A stretch of DNA of 64,000 bases from Olsenella sp. An290 (GTDB lineage Bacteria; Actinomycetota; Coriobacteriia; Coriobacteriales; Atopobiaceae): contig NZ_NFIU01000008.1 of assembly GCF_002159535.1 (NCBI RefSeq), positions 1-64,000 on the forward strand, read 5' to 3'. The notes beneath the pieces were generated by a model. The model did not search any database. It worked only from the letters and a program-made list of their open reading frames with translations, and was not told the DNA's origin. Of this stretch, positions 50,054 through 58,646 are shown one piece after another (position 1 is the first letter of the stretch; every line of letters begins with the position of its first letter). The position numbers and the translations under genes are program-made.

Positions 50054-51661
50054 CTACGCGCCGCAGGCGCCGCACGCCGCGCACGCCGCGCGGGCCGTGG
50101 GCGTCACGGCGAGCCCGCCGCGCGCGGTCTCGCGCAGGCGCGACGGCAGGGCGTGGCCGACCTCGGCCATCGCGGCGACGACCTCGTCGAAGGGCACGAG
50201 CGAGCGCACGCCGGAGAGGGCGAGCTGCGCGCCCGAGAAGGCTGCGGCCACGCCGATCGCGTTTCTCGCCTGGCAGGGGACCTCCACGAGGCCGCCCACC
50301 GGGTCGCAGACGAGCCCCAGCAGGTTGGCAATTGCCAGCGAGCTCGCGCAGAGCGCCTGCTCGGGCGTGCCGCCGAGGAGCTCGACCAGGGCCGCCGCGG
50401 CCATCGCGGCCGCAGAGCCCACCTCGGCCTGGCAGCCGCCCTCGGCGCCGGCCACGCAGGCGTGCGTCTGGATGTTGAGGCCCACGGCCGCCGCGCACCA
50501 GAGCGCGGAGGCGACGTCCTTCTCGCCCGCGCCGAGCGCGTCGGCGACGGCGAGCACGCAGCCCGGAACCACGCCCGAGGAGCCCGCCGTGGGGGCCGCC
50601 ACGATGACGCCCATCGCGGCGGAGCGCTCGAGTACGGCCATCGCGCGGGCGACGGCGTCGGTCTGGACCGTCCCCATGAGCGACGTGGCCCAGCGCTCGG
50701 CACCCGTGGCCACGAGGCGCGCCTCGCCGCCGATGAAGCCGCCGAGGGAGCGGGCCGGCGCCGCGATGGGCGCCGAGGTCTCCTCGCGCATGACCTCGAT
50801 CACGCGGCGCATGGAGGCCTCGGCGCGCTCGGCTCCCGTGAGGCCGCGCTCGCGCAGCTCCATGACGCCCCCGATGGAGAGGCCGTGCTCGGCGCAGGCG
50901 TCGAGCAGCTGGGCGCCGTCGTCGAAGAGCTCGGCCGCGGTGACGCCAGGGGAGGTCGCCGAGGCCGAGCCCGGCACCGATATGAAGGTCGCGAAGTCCA
51001 CGTCGCGCAGGCGCCGCACCATCGGCAGCACGGAGAGGTCCGGCGCCCCGTCGGTCTCGAAGACCGAGTAGGCCCGGCCGCCCTGCTCGGTGCGGTAGGT
51101 CCGGCAGAAGGCGATGTTGACGTCGGCCATCGCGAGCAGGTGCGTGAGCGAGGCCAGGATGCCCGGGGCGTCGCGGTGCGAGACGAAGAGCGTGGTGTAG
51201 GCCCCCGTGAGGTCCACGCCGACCCCGTCGATGCGGCTGATGCGCATCTTGCCGCCACCGAGGCTCTCGCCGCGCACCTGGCAGCGCGCGCCGGACTCGT
51301 CGGTCATGTCGATGTCGACGGTGTTGGGGTGGACGGAGGCGTCGTCGCCGGCCTCCTCGAAGGCAAAGTCGAGTCCTGCCTCGCGGGCGAGGTCAAAGGC
51401 GTCGCGGATGCGCTCGTCGTCGGTGTCGAGCCCAAGCACGCCCGCCACGAGCGCGCGGTCGGTGCCGTGGCCACGGTAGGTGTGCGCGAAGGAGTTCCAG
51501 AGGCGGAAGCGCACGCGCGCGACGCGGCCCTCCAGGAGCGAGGCGGCCACGCGCGCGCAGCGCAGGGCGCCGGCCGTGTGCGAGGACGAGGGGCCCACCA
51601 TGACGGGGCCGAGCACCTCGAAGGCCGAGGTGGTGGCAAGGGTCTGCGGCGTGGCTGCCAT
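50054..51661 (-). CDS. sdaA: L-serine ammonia-lyase, fused iron-sulfur type
   Basis: Deaminates L-serine to pyruvate using a [4Fe-4S] cluster. The N-terminal beta-type domain (VLGPVMVGPSSSHTAGALRC) is followed by an ACT-like region (GAYTTLFVSHRDAPGILASL) and the alpha-type catalytic domain with APTAGSSGVVPGCVLAVADA, EGGCQAEVGSA and CDPVGGLVEVPCQARNA, which supply the cluster cysteines. At 535 aa it is a single-chain form. The C-terminal tail is a Cys/Ala repeat (AACAACGACGA-like, CAACGACGA). The ATG at 51661 has GGGAGGA upstream. It is divergent from the 5-oxoproline transporter genes and fits amino-acid fermentation. Confidence 0.94.
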   Translation of the reverse strand: MAATPQTLATTSAFEVLGPVMVGPSSSHTAGALRCARVAASLLEGRVARVRFRLWNSFAHTYRGHGTDRALVAGVLGLDTDDERIRDAFDLAREAGLDFAFEEAGDDASVHPNTVDIDMTDESGARCQVRGESLGGGKMRISRIDGVGVDLTGAYTTLFVSHRDAPGILASLTHLLAMADVNIAFCRTYRTEQGGRAYSVFETDGAPDLSVLPMVRRLRDVDFATFISVPGSASATSPGVTAAELFDDGAQLLDACAEHGLSIGGVMELRERGLTGAERAEASMRRVIEVMREETSAPIAAPARSLGGFIGGEARLVATGAERWATSLMGTVQTDAVARAMAVLERSAAMGVIVAAPTAGSSGVVPGCVLAVADALGAGEKDVASALWCAAAVGLNIQTHACVAGAEGGCQAEVGSAAAMAAAALVELLGGTPEQALCASSLAIANLLGLVCDPVGGLVEVPCQARNAIGVAAAFSGAQLALSGVRSLVPFDEVVAAMAEVGHALPSRLRETARGGLAVTPTARAACAACGACGA

Positions 51662-51882
51662 GGGGCTCCTCCCGGTTGGGTGCGGTGTTCCGACCACAAG
51701 GATACGACACGTCCGTCCCGGCGGGGCGGCGGGGGTGCCGGACCTGCGCGCCCCGCCGCCTGACCCGCCCGGCCCGACCATGCTCCCCTCGCATGTGATG
51801 TTTCGGTTTGAGCACGTTTTTCTCGCCCGGGGAGGGGGTCAGATAGGATAGCCAAGTCGCATTGTCTACATAAGGAGGAACG

Positions 51883-52656
51883 ATGGACCCCACCGAGCTT
51901 CTCAAGCTCCTGGGAATCGTCATCGTCGTGGTCGGGTTTGCGCTCAGGCTCGACTCCATCCTCATCATCATGGTGGCCGCCGTCGCGACCGCCGTGGTGG
52001 GCGGGATGGACCCGGTGGCGTTCCTGGACACCCTTGGGACGAGCTTCGTCTCAAACCGCAGCATGTGCATCTTCATCATGACGTTCGTGATCACGGGCAC
52101 GCTCGAGCGCAACGGCCTGCGCCAGGCGGCCGCCGAGCTCATCGGCAGGATTCGCAACGCCACCTCGGGCGTCATCGTGTCCGTCTATGGCGTGATCCGC
52201 GTGCTCTTTGCCGCGTTCAACGTCAACTTTGGCGGCGTCGCCGGCTTTGTGCGCCCGATCATCATGCCCATGGCGCAGGCCGCCGTCGAGCGTGACGGCA
52301 AGAAGATCTCCGAGCGCCACCTCGAGGAGCTCAAGGGCATCTCCGCGGGCATGGACAACGTGGCGTGGTTCTTCGGCCAGGTGCTCTTTGTGGGCGGCGC
52401 GGGCGGCCTGCTCGTGCAGGGCACGCTCGCGGGCCTGGGCTACGAGGTGAGCCTGCTCGACCTTGCCCGCGTCCAGGTCCCCGTGGCGATCATCGCCATG
52501 CTCGTCGCCATCGTCTACTACAACGTGATCGACCGGCGTCTCATGCGCCGCCGTGCCCGGGTCATCAAGGCCACGGGCGACGCCACCTTCGACGAGGCCG
52601 CCCGCGCCGCCTCCGACGGGCCCGCGTCTGGCGAGAAGGACGGTGAGGACGCATGA
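51883..52656 (+). CDS. 5-oxoproline transporter, DUF969 subunit
   Basis: Integral membrane protein of 257 aa with about six or seven hydrophobic segments, beginning LLKLLGIVIVVVGFALRLDS. DUF969 and DUF979 proteins are always paired and are annotated as a 5-oxoproline (pyroglutamate) uptake system. The C-terminal 40 residues are hydrophilic and cytoplasmic. AAGGAGGAACG precedes the ATG. The stop overlaps the DUF979 start by four bases. The downstream pyroglutamyl-peptidase supports the substrate. Confidence 0.9.
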   Translation: MDPTELLKLLGIVIVVVGFALRLDSILIIMVAAVATAVVGGMDPVAFLDTLGTSFVSNRSMCIFIMTFVITGTLERNGLRQAAAELIGRIRNATSGVIVSVYGVIRVLFAAFNVNFGGVAGFVRPIIMPMAQAAVERDGKKISERHLEELKGISAGMDNVAWFFGQVLFVGGAGGLLVQGTLAGLGYEVSLLDLARVQVPVAIIAMLVAIVYYNVIDRRLMRRRARVIKATGDATFDEAARAASDGPASGEKDGEDA

Positions 52657-53615
52657 CGGAGTTCCTCCAGTTCTTCCAGAGCGCCGACGTCACGCTCTCC
52701 GACAAGCTCCTCGAGGTCGTCTACATCCTCATCGGCCTCGTGGCGTTCTATGCGGGCGTGAGAAACGCCCTCGACCGCACCAACGAGCGCCGCGTGGGCA
52801 CGGCCCTCTTCTGGTGCATCCTCGGCGTGCTCTTCATCGTGGGCCGCTGGATCCCGTCCACGGCCGCGGGCGTGCTCGTGGTGCTCATGGTTATCCCGCC
52901 CATCCTGAAGCAGGTGGGCAAGGGGGCCGAGGGTGCGCCCACGCAGGAGGAGATGCAGGCCAACTACGACGCCATCGGGATGAAGATCTTCATCCCCGCC
53001 CTCTCCCTTGGCGTGATGGCGCTCGTCTTTGCGCTCTTCACCAAGATCAGCTCGCTCGTGGGCCTTACCTTTGGCGTGGTCGTGGGCGGCCTTCTGCTCA
53101 TGGCCTTCTCCCGCCGGAACACCCCGCGCGTCTTCCTCGACGACACGCGCCGCATGCTCGACACGGTGGGCCCGCTCTCCATGCTGCCGGTCCTGCTTGC
53201 CGCGCTCGGCTCGATCTTCACGGCCGCGGGCGTGGGCGAGGTCATCTCCGGCCTGGTCTCCGGCGTCATCCCCGAGGGCAACGCCACGGTGGGCATCATC
53301 GTCTACGCGGTGGGCATGGCCGTCTTCACCATGGTCATGGGCAACGCCTACGGCGCCATCACGGTGCTTACGGTGGGCATTGGCGCGCCCTTTGTCCTGT
53401 CGCTTGGCGCAGACCCGGCGCTTGTGGGGTCGGTGGCCCTGACCTGCGGCTTCTGCGGCACGCTCATGACGCCCATGGCCGCGAACTTCAACATCGTCCC
53501 GGTGGCGATCCTGGAGATGAAGGACTCCTACGGCGTCATCAAGAAGCAGGTGCCCATCGCCCTGTTCATGCTGGTGGCCCAGATCGTCTACATGATCGTC
53601 TTTGGCCTCTCGTGA
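52653..53615 (+). CDS. 5-oxoproline transporter, DUF979 subunit
   Basis: A 320-aa membrane protein with about eight hydrophobic segments, starting with a short soluble N-terminus and LLEVVYILIGLVAFYAGVRN. Conserved parts include NAYGAITVLTVGIGAPF and CGFCGTLMTPMAANFN. It overlaps the DUF969 gene (ATGA) and precedes pcp by 131 bases. The two subunits presumably form one carrier; transport of 5-oxoproline is inferred from the family and the neighbour. Confidence 0.9.
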   Translation: MTEFLQFFQSADVTLSDKLLEVVYILIGLVAFYAGVRNALDRTNERRVGTALFWCILGVLFIVGRWIPSTAAGVLVVLMVIPPILKQVGKGAEGAPTQEEMQANYDAIGMKIFIPALSLGVMALVFALFTKISSLVGLTFGVVVGGLLLMAFSRRNTPRVFLDDTRRMLDTVGPLSMLPVLLAALGSIFTAAGVGEVISGLVSGVIPEGNATVGIIVYAVGMAVFTMVMGNAYGAITVLTVGIGAPFVLSLGADPALVGSVALTCGFCGTLMTPMAANFNIVPVAILEMKDSYGVIKKQVPIALFMLVAQIVYMIVFGLS

Positions 53616-53746
53616 TGGCGGGGTGACGGGGCAGGCCGTCACGGCGCGCCCGACCGCCGGGCGCGGGCGTGACCGCCGCCCCGCATCCCTGCCGACGCAC
53701 CGACCCGGCCGCCGCGCGCGACCGGACGAGAAAGGAACGGATTTCG

Positions 53747-54391
53747 ATGAAGGTACTGGTGACGGGCTTCGAGCCCTTTGACGGTGCGACGATCAACCCG
53801 GCCTGGGAGGCCGTGAGCCGGCTGCCGCGTGAGATCGCGGGGGCCGAGGTGGCGCGCGTGCAGATCCCGGTGGTCTTTGGCAAGGACGCCGCCGCCGTGG
53901 CCGCCGCCATCGACGCCGAGCGGCCCGACCTCGTCCTCTGCGTGGGCCAGGCGGGCGGCCGCAGCCACGTCATGCCCGAGTTCGTGGGGATCAACTTCGC
54001 CAACGCGCGCATCCCCGACAACGAGGGCAACCAGCCGGTCGGCCGGCTCGAGGAGGACGGCCCCGACGCCTACTTCGCAACGCTGCCCGTCTTTTCGATG
54101 GTCGACGCCGCCCGCGCCGCGGGCGTGCCGGCGGCCGTCTCCTACACGGCGGGCACCTTCTGCTGCAACGAGGTCCTCTACCGCCTGCTGCACTGCCTGG
54201 CCACGCGCCACCCCGGCGTGCGCGGCGGCTTCGTGCACGTGCCGTTTGCGGCGGAGCAGGTGCTCGAGCGCGGCGACGGTGCGGCCTCGATGACGGTCGA
54301 CACGATGGTGAGGGGCCTCACGGCCATGATCGAGGCGGCGGTCACCTGCGCCGACGACGCCGTGCGCGCAGGCGAGGGGACCGAGCACTAG
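53747..54391 (+). CDS. pcp: Pyroglutamyl-peptidase I
   Basis: C15-family cysteine peptidase (214 aa) that removes N-terminal pyroglutamate from peptides. The catalytic Cys is in TAGTFCCNEVLYRLLH and the His in GGFVHVPF. The catalytic Glu lies near PEFVGINFANARIPDN, and the N-terminal VTGFEPFDG is the family start. The ATG at 53747 has AAAGGAACGG upstream; the longer frame is a GC-rich shadow. It forms a functional set with the DUF969/DUF979 transporter. Confidence 0.95.
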   Translation: MKVLVTGFEPFDGATINPAWEAVSRLPREIAGAEVARVQIPVVFGKDAAAVAAAIDAERPDLVLCVGQAGGRSHVMPEFVGINFANARIPDNEGNQPVGRLEEDGPDAYFATLPVFSMVDAARAAGVPAAVSYTAGTFCCNEVLYRLLHCLATRHPGVRGGFVHVPFAAEQVLERGDGAASMTVDTMVRGLTAMIEAAVTCADDAVRAGEGTEH

Positions 54392-54450
54392 CCCTTCTCG
54401 CCGGTTTTTCTCGCCCTGCGGGCGGCCACGGTATGGCGTGCGGGCCGCGA

Positions 54451-54616
54451 GCATGCGTAAGGTCGTTTTTCGGCAATCCCGGTTTACGTATTCTCGGAAG
54501 GATACGTAAACCGGGATTTGTTGTCCCGGAGCATAGAAAAGGCAGATTACGTATGCGTTTTCGCCGGTCGGGGCATACGTAACTCGTCATTTCCAGCAAT
54601 GTGGCGTTACGTATGC
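54451..54616. repeat. Cluster of TTACGTATGC palindromic repeats
   Basis: TTACGTATGC occurs at 54547-54556 and 54607-54616, and its complement at 54573-54582 and, as GCATGCGTAA, at 54451-54460. Within the cluster 54475-54491 pairs perfectly with 54502-54518 (17 bp, 10-base loop). GGCAGATTACGTATGCG resembles the arm of the repeats at 8454 and 49867. It lies in the 403-bp gap between pcp and gltX. Confidence 0.8.
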
Positions 54617-54624
54617 ACAAGAGG

Positions 54625-54663
54625 GCGCCCGGGGGCGCAGTTCAGCGTGCCCTCCGGGCGCCT
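54625..54663 (-). terminator. GC-rich hairpin downstream of gltX
   Basis: GGCGCCCGGGGGCGC folds on GTGCCCTCCGGGCGCC with a small mismatch. It lies 132 bases past the gltX stop and lacks a T-run, so a terminator role is tentative. Confidence 0.4.
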
Positions 54664-54794
54664 CATCAAAGAGCCTGTCGAGAAGAACCGCCAGGCGGAG
54701 CCGCGTAAACGCCGAGAAGAGCCCTCGGCCCGGAGCCGCCGCGAGAGCGCCGGCGGGGCCCGGCCGCAAGGTCAGCGAGGGCGCTGGGCGCCGC

Positions 54795-56273
54795 CTACGC
54801 CGCCATGGTGCGGGCGCGGTCGATGCGGGCCAGGCAGTCCTCGCGGCCGATGAGCGCCATCGTCTCGCCGAGCGGCGGCGAGACGAGGTTGCCGCACACG
54901 GCCACGCGCACGGCCTGGAACACCAGGCGCTTCTTCACGTCGAGCGCCTCGGGGAGCGGCTCCAGCGCGGCGTCGATCGCGGCCGGCTCCCACTCCGGCA
55001 GCGCCGCGAGCGCCTCGCGCGCGGCGTCGAGCACCGCGCCCATGCCCTCCTTGGCGAGGCCCTTCTCCACGGCCTTCTCGTCGTAGGCGAGCGTCTCGGC
55101 CGTGGCAAAGACCGGGGCCGTCACCGTGACCACGTCCGCCGGGAACTTGGTGCGCGGCTTCACGATGGCGGCGAGCGCGTCCACCCAGGCCTCGTCGGCC
55201 TCGAAGTCGCCGCCGATGACGCCGGCCTCGTGGAGCTCCGGCAGCATGACCTCGTCGGCGAAGGCGGCGTCGCTCATGGAGCGGATGTACTCGGCCTGGA
55301 TCCAGTCGAGCTTCTTGGGGTCGAAGGTCGCCGGGTTCTTGGACACGTGCTCGAGCGAGAACTCGCGCGCCAGCACGTCGCGCGGGATGATCGTGGTCTC
55401 GCCGTCGAGCGACCAGCCCAGAAGCGCCAGGTAGTTCACGAAGGCGTCGGAGAGGTAGCCCGCGTCACGGTACTCCTCCACGTTGGTGGCGCCGTGGCGC
55501 TTGGAGAGCTTCTTGCCGTCGGCGCCCAGGATCATTGAGATGTGGGCGAAGGTGGGCACCGGCGCGCCCAGCGCCTCGTAGACGATGACCTGGCGCGGGG
55601 TGTTGGAGAGGTGGTCGTCGCCGCGGATGACGTGGGTGATGCCCATGGCGGCGTCGTCCACCACAGTGGCAAAGTTGTAGGTGGGCGTGCCGTCGGAGCG
55701 CTGGATGACAAAGTCGTCGAGCTCGCGCGCCGCAAAGGTTACCTCGCCGTGGACGGCGTCGCGCACGACGACGTCGCCGCGGTCCTCGGGCACCTTGATG
55801 CGCAGGACGTAGGGCTCGCCGGCCTCGATGCGCGCCTGCGCCTCCTCGCGGGAGAGGTCGCGGCAGCGGCGCTGGTAGCCCTGGAAGGGGTCCTTGCGCG
55901 CCTGCGCGGCCTCGCGGTCGGCGGCCAGCTGCTCGGGCGTGCAGAAGCACGGGTAGGCGCGGCCCTCGTCCCAGAGGCGACGTGCGGCGGCGCGGTAGAG
56001 CCCCGCGCGCTCGGTCTGGAAGTAGGGGCCAAAGTCGCCGCCCACCTCGGGGCCCTCGTCCCAGTCAAGGCCCAGCCAGCGCATGGCGCGCAGGATGATC
56101 TGGGTGTTCTCCTCGGTGGAGCGCGTGGGGTCGGTGTCGTCGATGCGCAGGATGAAGGTGCCGCCGTTCGCGCGGGCGAAGGCCCAGTTGTAGATCGCGG
56201 TGCGCGCGCCGCCCACGTGGAGCTTGCCGGTGGGGGAGGGCGCAAAGCGCACGCGCACGGGGGTGTCAGCCAT
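54795..56273 (-). CDS. gltX: Glutamyl-tRNA synthetase
   Basis: Class I synthetase that charges tRNA-Glu, the tRNA encoded twice at 13354-13510. The HIGH-type motif is FAPSPTGKLHVGGARTAIYN and the KMSKS-type motif is KKLSKRHGATNVEEY. At 492 aa it is complete, with the C-terminal anticodon-binding helical domain. The ATG at 56273 has GAGAGGA upstream; the longer frame adds ten residues without support. A possible non-discriminating role for Gln cannot be judged from sequence. Confidence 0.96.
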   Translation of the reverse strand: MADTPVRVRFAPSPTGKLHVGGARTAIYNWAFARANGGTFILRIDDTDPTRSTEENTQIILRAMRWLGLDWDEGPEVGGDFGPYFQTERAGLYRAAARRLWDEGRAYPCFCTPEQLAADREAAQARKDPFQGYQRRCRDLSREEAQARIEAGEPYVLRIKVPEDRGDVVVRDAVHGEVTFAARELDDFVIQRSDGTPTYNFATVVDDAAMGITHVIRGDDHLSNTPRQVIVYEALGAPVPTFAHISMILGADGKKLSKRHGATNVEEYRDAGYLSDAFVNYLALLGWSLDGETTIIPRDVLAREFSLEHVSKNPATFDPKKLDWIQAEYIRSMSDAAFADEVMLPELHEAGVIGGDFEADEAWVDALAAIVKPRTKFPADVVTVTAPVFATAETLAYDEKAVEKGLAKEGMGAVLDAAREALAALPEWEPAAIDAALEPLPEALDVKKRLVFQAVRVAVCGNLVSPPLGETMALIGREDCLARIDRARTMAA

Positions 56274-56417
56274 GGGATTCCTCTCGATGGAGCCGCTTGT
56301 CACATACGCATTCAGTATAGCGCGGGCGAGAAGGACCTCGCGCCGCGGCGTCGCGGGGCCGGGCGGGCCCCGGCCCCCGTCCGGCCCCGTCCGGCGCTCG
56401 TCCCGCCCCGTGCCCCG

Positions 56418-58646
56418 TCACATGACGCGCGTCTCCTCGAGCCTGCGCTCGAACCACTCGTTGAGCCTGATCACCGGCCGGCGCGCCACGAGCCCCAGGA
56501 GCAGGGCCGGCACCAGGTAGGCGAGGAGCGTGGCGAGCTCGCGCCAGAAGTCCCCCTCAAAGATGCCGAACATCGCCGCGCGCAGCGCCCCCTCGCTGTG
56601 GACGAAGGGCAACCAGCGGTAGATCTCCTGGAAGGCCGCGGGCAGCATCTGCGACGGGAAGGTTCCGCCCGAGCCCGCCACCTGCACCACCATGAGCACC
56701 ACGGCGACGGCCTTGCCCACGTCGCCGAACGACGCGGTGAGGGCGTAGATGAGGTTCACGTAGACGAGGGAGGACGCGCAGCACGCAAGCAGGAAAAGGC
56801 CCGGGTGCTCGCACTGGACGCCCAGGTAGAAGAGGTCGCCTCCGCAGATGAGCGCCGCCTGCGCGAGCCCGATCGCGCAGAAGAGCGCGCCTCGGGCGAG
56901 ATAGGCCTCGGCGTGCGTGCACCCGGTCTCGGCGAGCGCCGCCGCCGAGGGCGTCGCGCGGACGAGCGCCGCGAGCACCACGCCGCCGATCCAGATGGCG
57001 AGCGTCGTGTAGAACGGCGTCATGGCCGAGCCGTTGTTCTCCACGGGGAAGACGGCTGTGCGCTCCACCGCCACGGGCGCGGCGACGAACCGCGCGAGCT
57101 CGCCCGGCCCGGCCGAGAGCACCGCGCGCACCTGCGCGACGTCACCCGAGCCAAGCGCCTCCGCGAGCCTCTCGTGCAGGTCGGAGAGACGGCCCGCCGC
57201 CTCGTCGAGCTCCGCGGCCGTCTCGTCGAGCCCGTCCCGTGCGGCACCGAGGCTCGACGCGGCGTCCTTCTCGGCGTCCTGCACGGCGTCGAGCGTCCCC
57301 GCAAGGCTCGTCCGCACCTGGCCCGCCCTTCCGGCGGCGTCCCGCACGGTCCCCGCAAGCTCTGTGAGGGCGGCCTTGAGGTCCCCGTCGTAGGCGGCCC
57401 CCGCGTCCCGAAGCGTCGCGCGCGCGTCGCGGACGAGCCCGGAGAGCTCCCCGCGCGCCGTCTCGGCGTCCGTCGCCCCGGAGGCAAGGTCCTCCCGTGC
57501 GCCCGCGATCCCGTCCGAGAGCTCGCGCAACTCGGCGAGGGCCTGGTCCACGCGCTCCCCGAGCCCCTCCACGCTCACGCGGACGCTGTCGACGCGCTCG
57601 TACTCGACGTCGCCCACCTCGTAGTGCCGCAGGAACTCCCTGGTGAGCCCGTCCTGCTCGTCAAGGGCCGCGGACAGCCGCTCCAGGAGCCCGATCTGCT
57701 CGGTGACCGCCTCGCCCGCGCTCCCAAGGGCCGCGTCGAGGCGCCCCGTCTGCGCGCCCGCCGCATCGAACGCCTGGGCGATGGCCTCGTCCACGCCGTC
57801 GAGCCCGCCCGCGGCCCCGTCGAGCGCGCCCGTCACGGAGCTCACGGCCCCGTCGACGGCCTCGCCCGCCCTCCCGAGCCCGTCCGCGGCCGCGCCGAGC
57901 GCGCCGTCGGCGTCCGCCACGGGACCGAGCGCCGCCGCGGTCGTGTCCGCGCCGCTTCCCAGGAGCCCCTCGGTCGACGAGAGCAGGGCCGAGAAGGACC
58001 TCAGCTCGCCTGCCGCGTCCGCGAGCGCGTCGCCCGCGTCCACCACGGCCGCGTCGAGCCGCCCGGCGATGCCCGCGACCTGGTCGTCGTTGAGCGCCGA
58101 GGCGAGCTCGTCGGCCGCGCCCGCGCCCACCGACGCCACCGCCTCGACAAAGCTCGCGTCGATGTCGGCCATGACGGCGTCGCGCGCCTTGTCCGTGACG
58201 ATCGCCGCGATCGCGTTTTTCTTCTCGTTCTGGTAGAAGGTCACCTGCGGGCGCTCGGGATGGGCAGTGAGCGTGGACATGAGGTCGCGCGAGAAGTCCT
58301 CCGGGATGACGAGCGCCGCGTAGTACGCGCCGGACCGCACGCCCTCCCGCGCCTCGTCCGCCGAGGTGACCACGTAGCCGATCGAGTCGCTCGCCCTGAG
58401 GTCGGCCGCCACGCGCTCGCCGAGGTTGATCCTCACGGGCACGAGCTCGCTCTCGTAGCCCGCGTCCTCGCTGGCCACGGCCACGCGAAGGTTCCTCGTG
58501 CTGCCGTAGGGGTCCCAGCTGCCCGCGATGTTGAACCAGGCGTAGAACGAGGGCACCACCACGATGCCCACAAACACCACGAGCGCGATCGCGCTCGAGC
58601 GGACGTGCCGCGCGTCACGGCGCATGAAGTCCCAGACGTGCCTCAT
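56418..58646 (-). CDS. YhgE/Pip family membrane protein, downstream copy
   Basis: A 742-aa protein with one N-terminal transmembrane helix (SSAIALVVFVGIVVVPSFYA), a long extracellular coiled-coil region rich in Ala, Asp and Leu, and about five C-terminal membrane segments of the ABC-2 type. WFNIAGSWDPYGSTRNLRVA and AALVIPEDFSRDLMSTLTAH are family blocks. YhgE/Pip proteins act as phage receptors in lactococci and in export systems. The ATG overlaps the stop of its paralogue (ATGA), so both are coupled. Confidence 0.88.
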   Translation of the reverse strand: MRHVWDFMRRDARHVRSSAIALVVFVGIVVVPSFYAWFNIAGSWDPYGSTRNLRVAVASEDAGYESELVPVRINLGERVAADLRASDSIGYVVTSADEAREGVRSGAYYAALVIPEDFSRDLMSTLTAHPERPQVTFYQNEKKNAIAAIVTDKARDAVMADIDASFVEAVASVGAGAADELASALNDDQVAGIAGRLDAAVVDAGDALADAAGELRSFSALLSSTEGLLGSGADTTAAALGPVADADGALGAAADGLGRAGEAVDGAVSSVTGALDGAAGGLDGVDEAIAQAFDAAGAQTGRLDAALGSAGEAVTEQIGLLERLSAALDEQDGLTREFLRHYEVGDVEYERVDSVRVSVEGLGERVDQALAELRELSDGIAGAREDLASGATDAETARGELSGLVRDARATLRDAGAAYDGDLKAALTELAGTVRDAAGRAGQVRTSLAGTLDAVQDAEKDAASSLGAARDGLDETAAELDEAAGRLSDLHERLAEALGSGDVAQVRAVLSAGPGELARFVAAPVAVERTAVFPVENNGSAMTPFYTTLAIWIGGVVLAALVRATPSAAALAETGCTHAEAYLARGALFCAIGLAQAALICGGDLFYLGVQCEHPGLFLLACCASSLVYVNLIYALTASFGDVGKAVAVVLMVVQVAGSGGTFPSQMLPAAFQEIYRWLPFVHSEGALRAAMFGIFEGDFWRELATLLAYLVPALLLGLVARRPVIRLNEWFERRLEETRVM

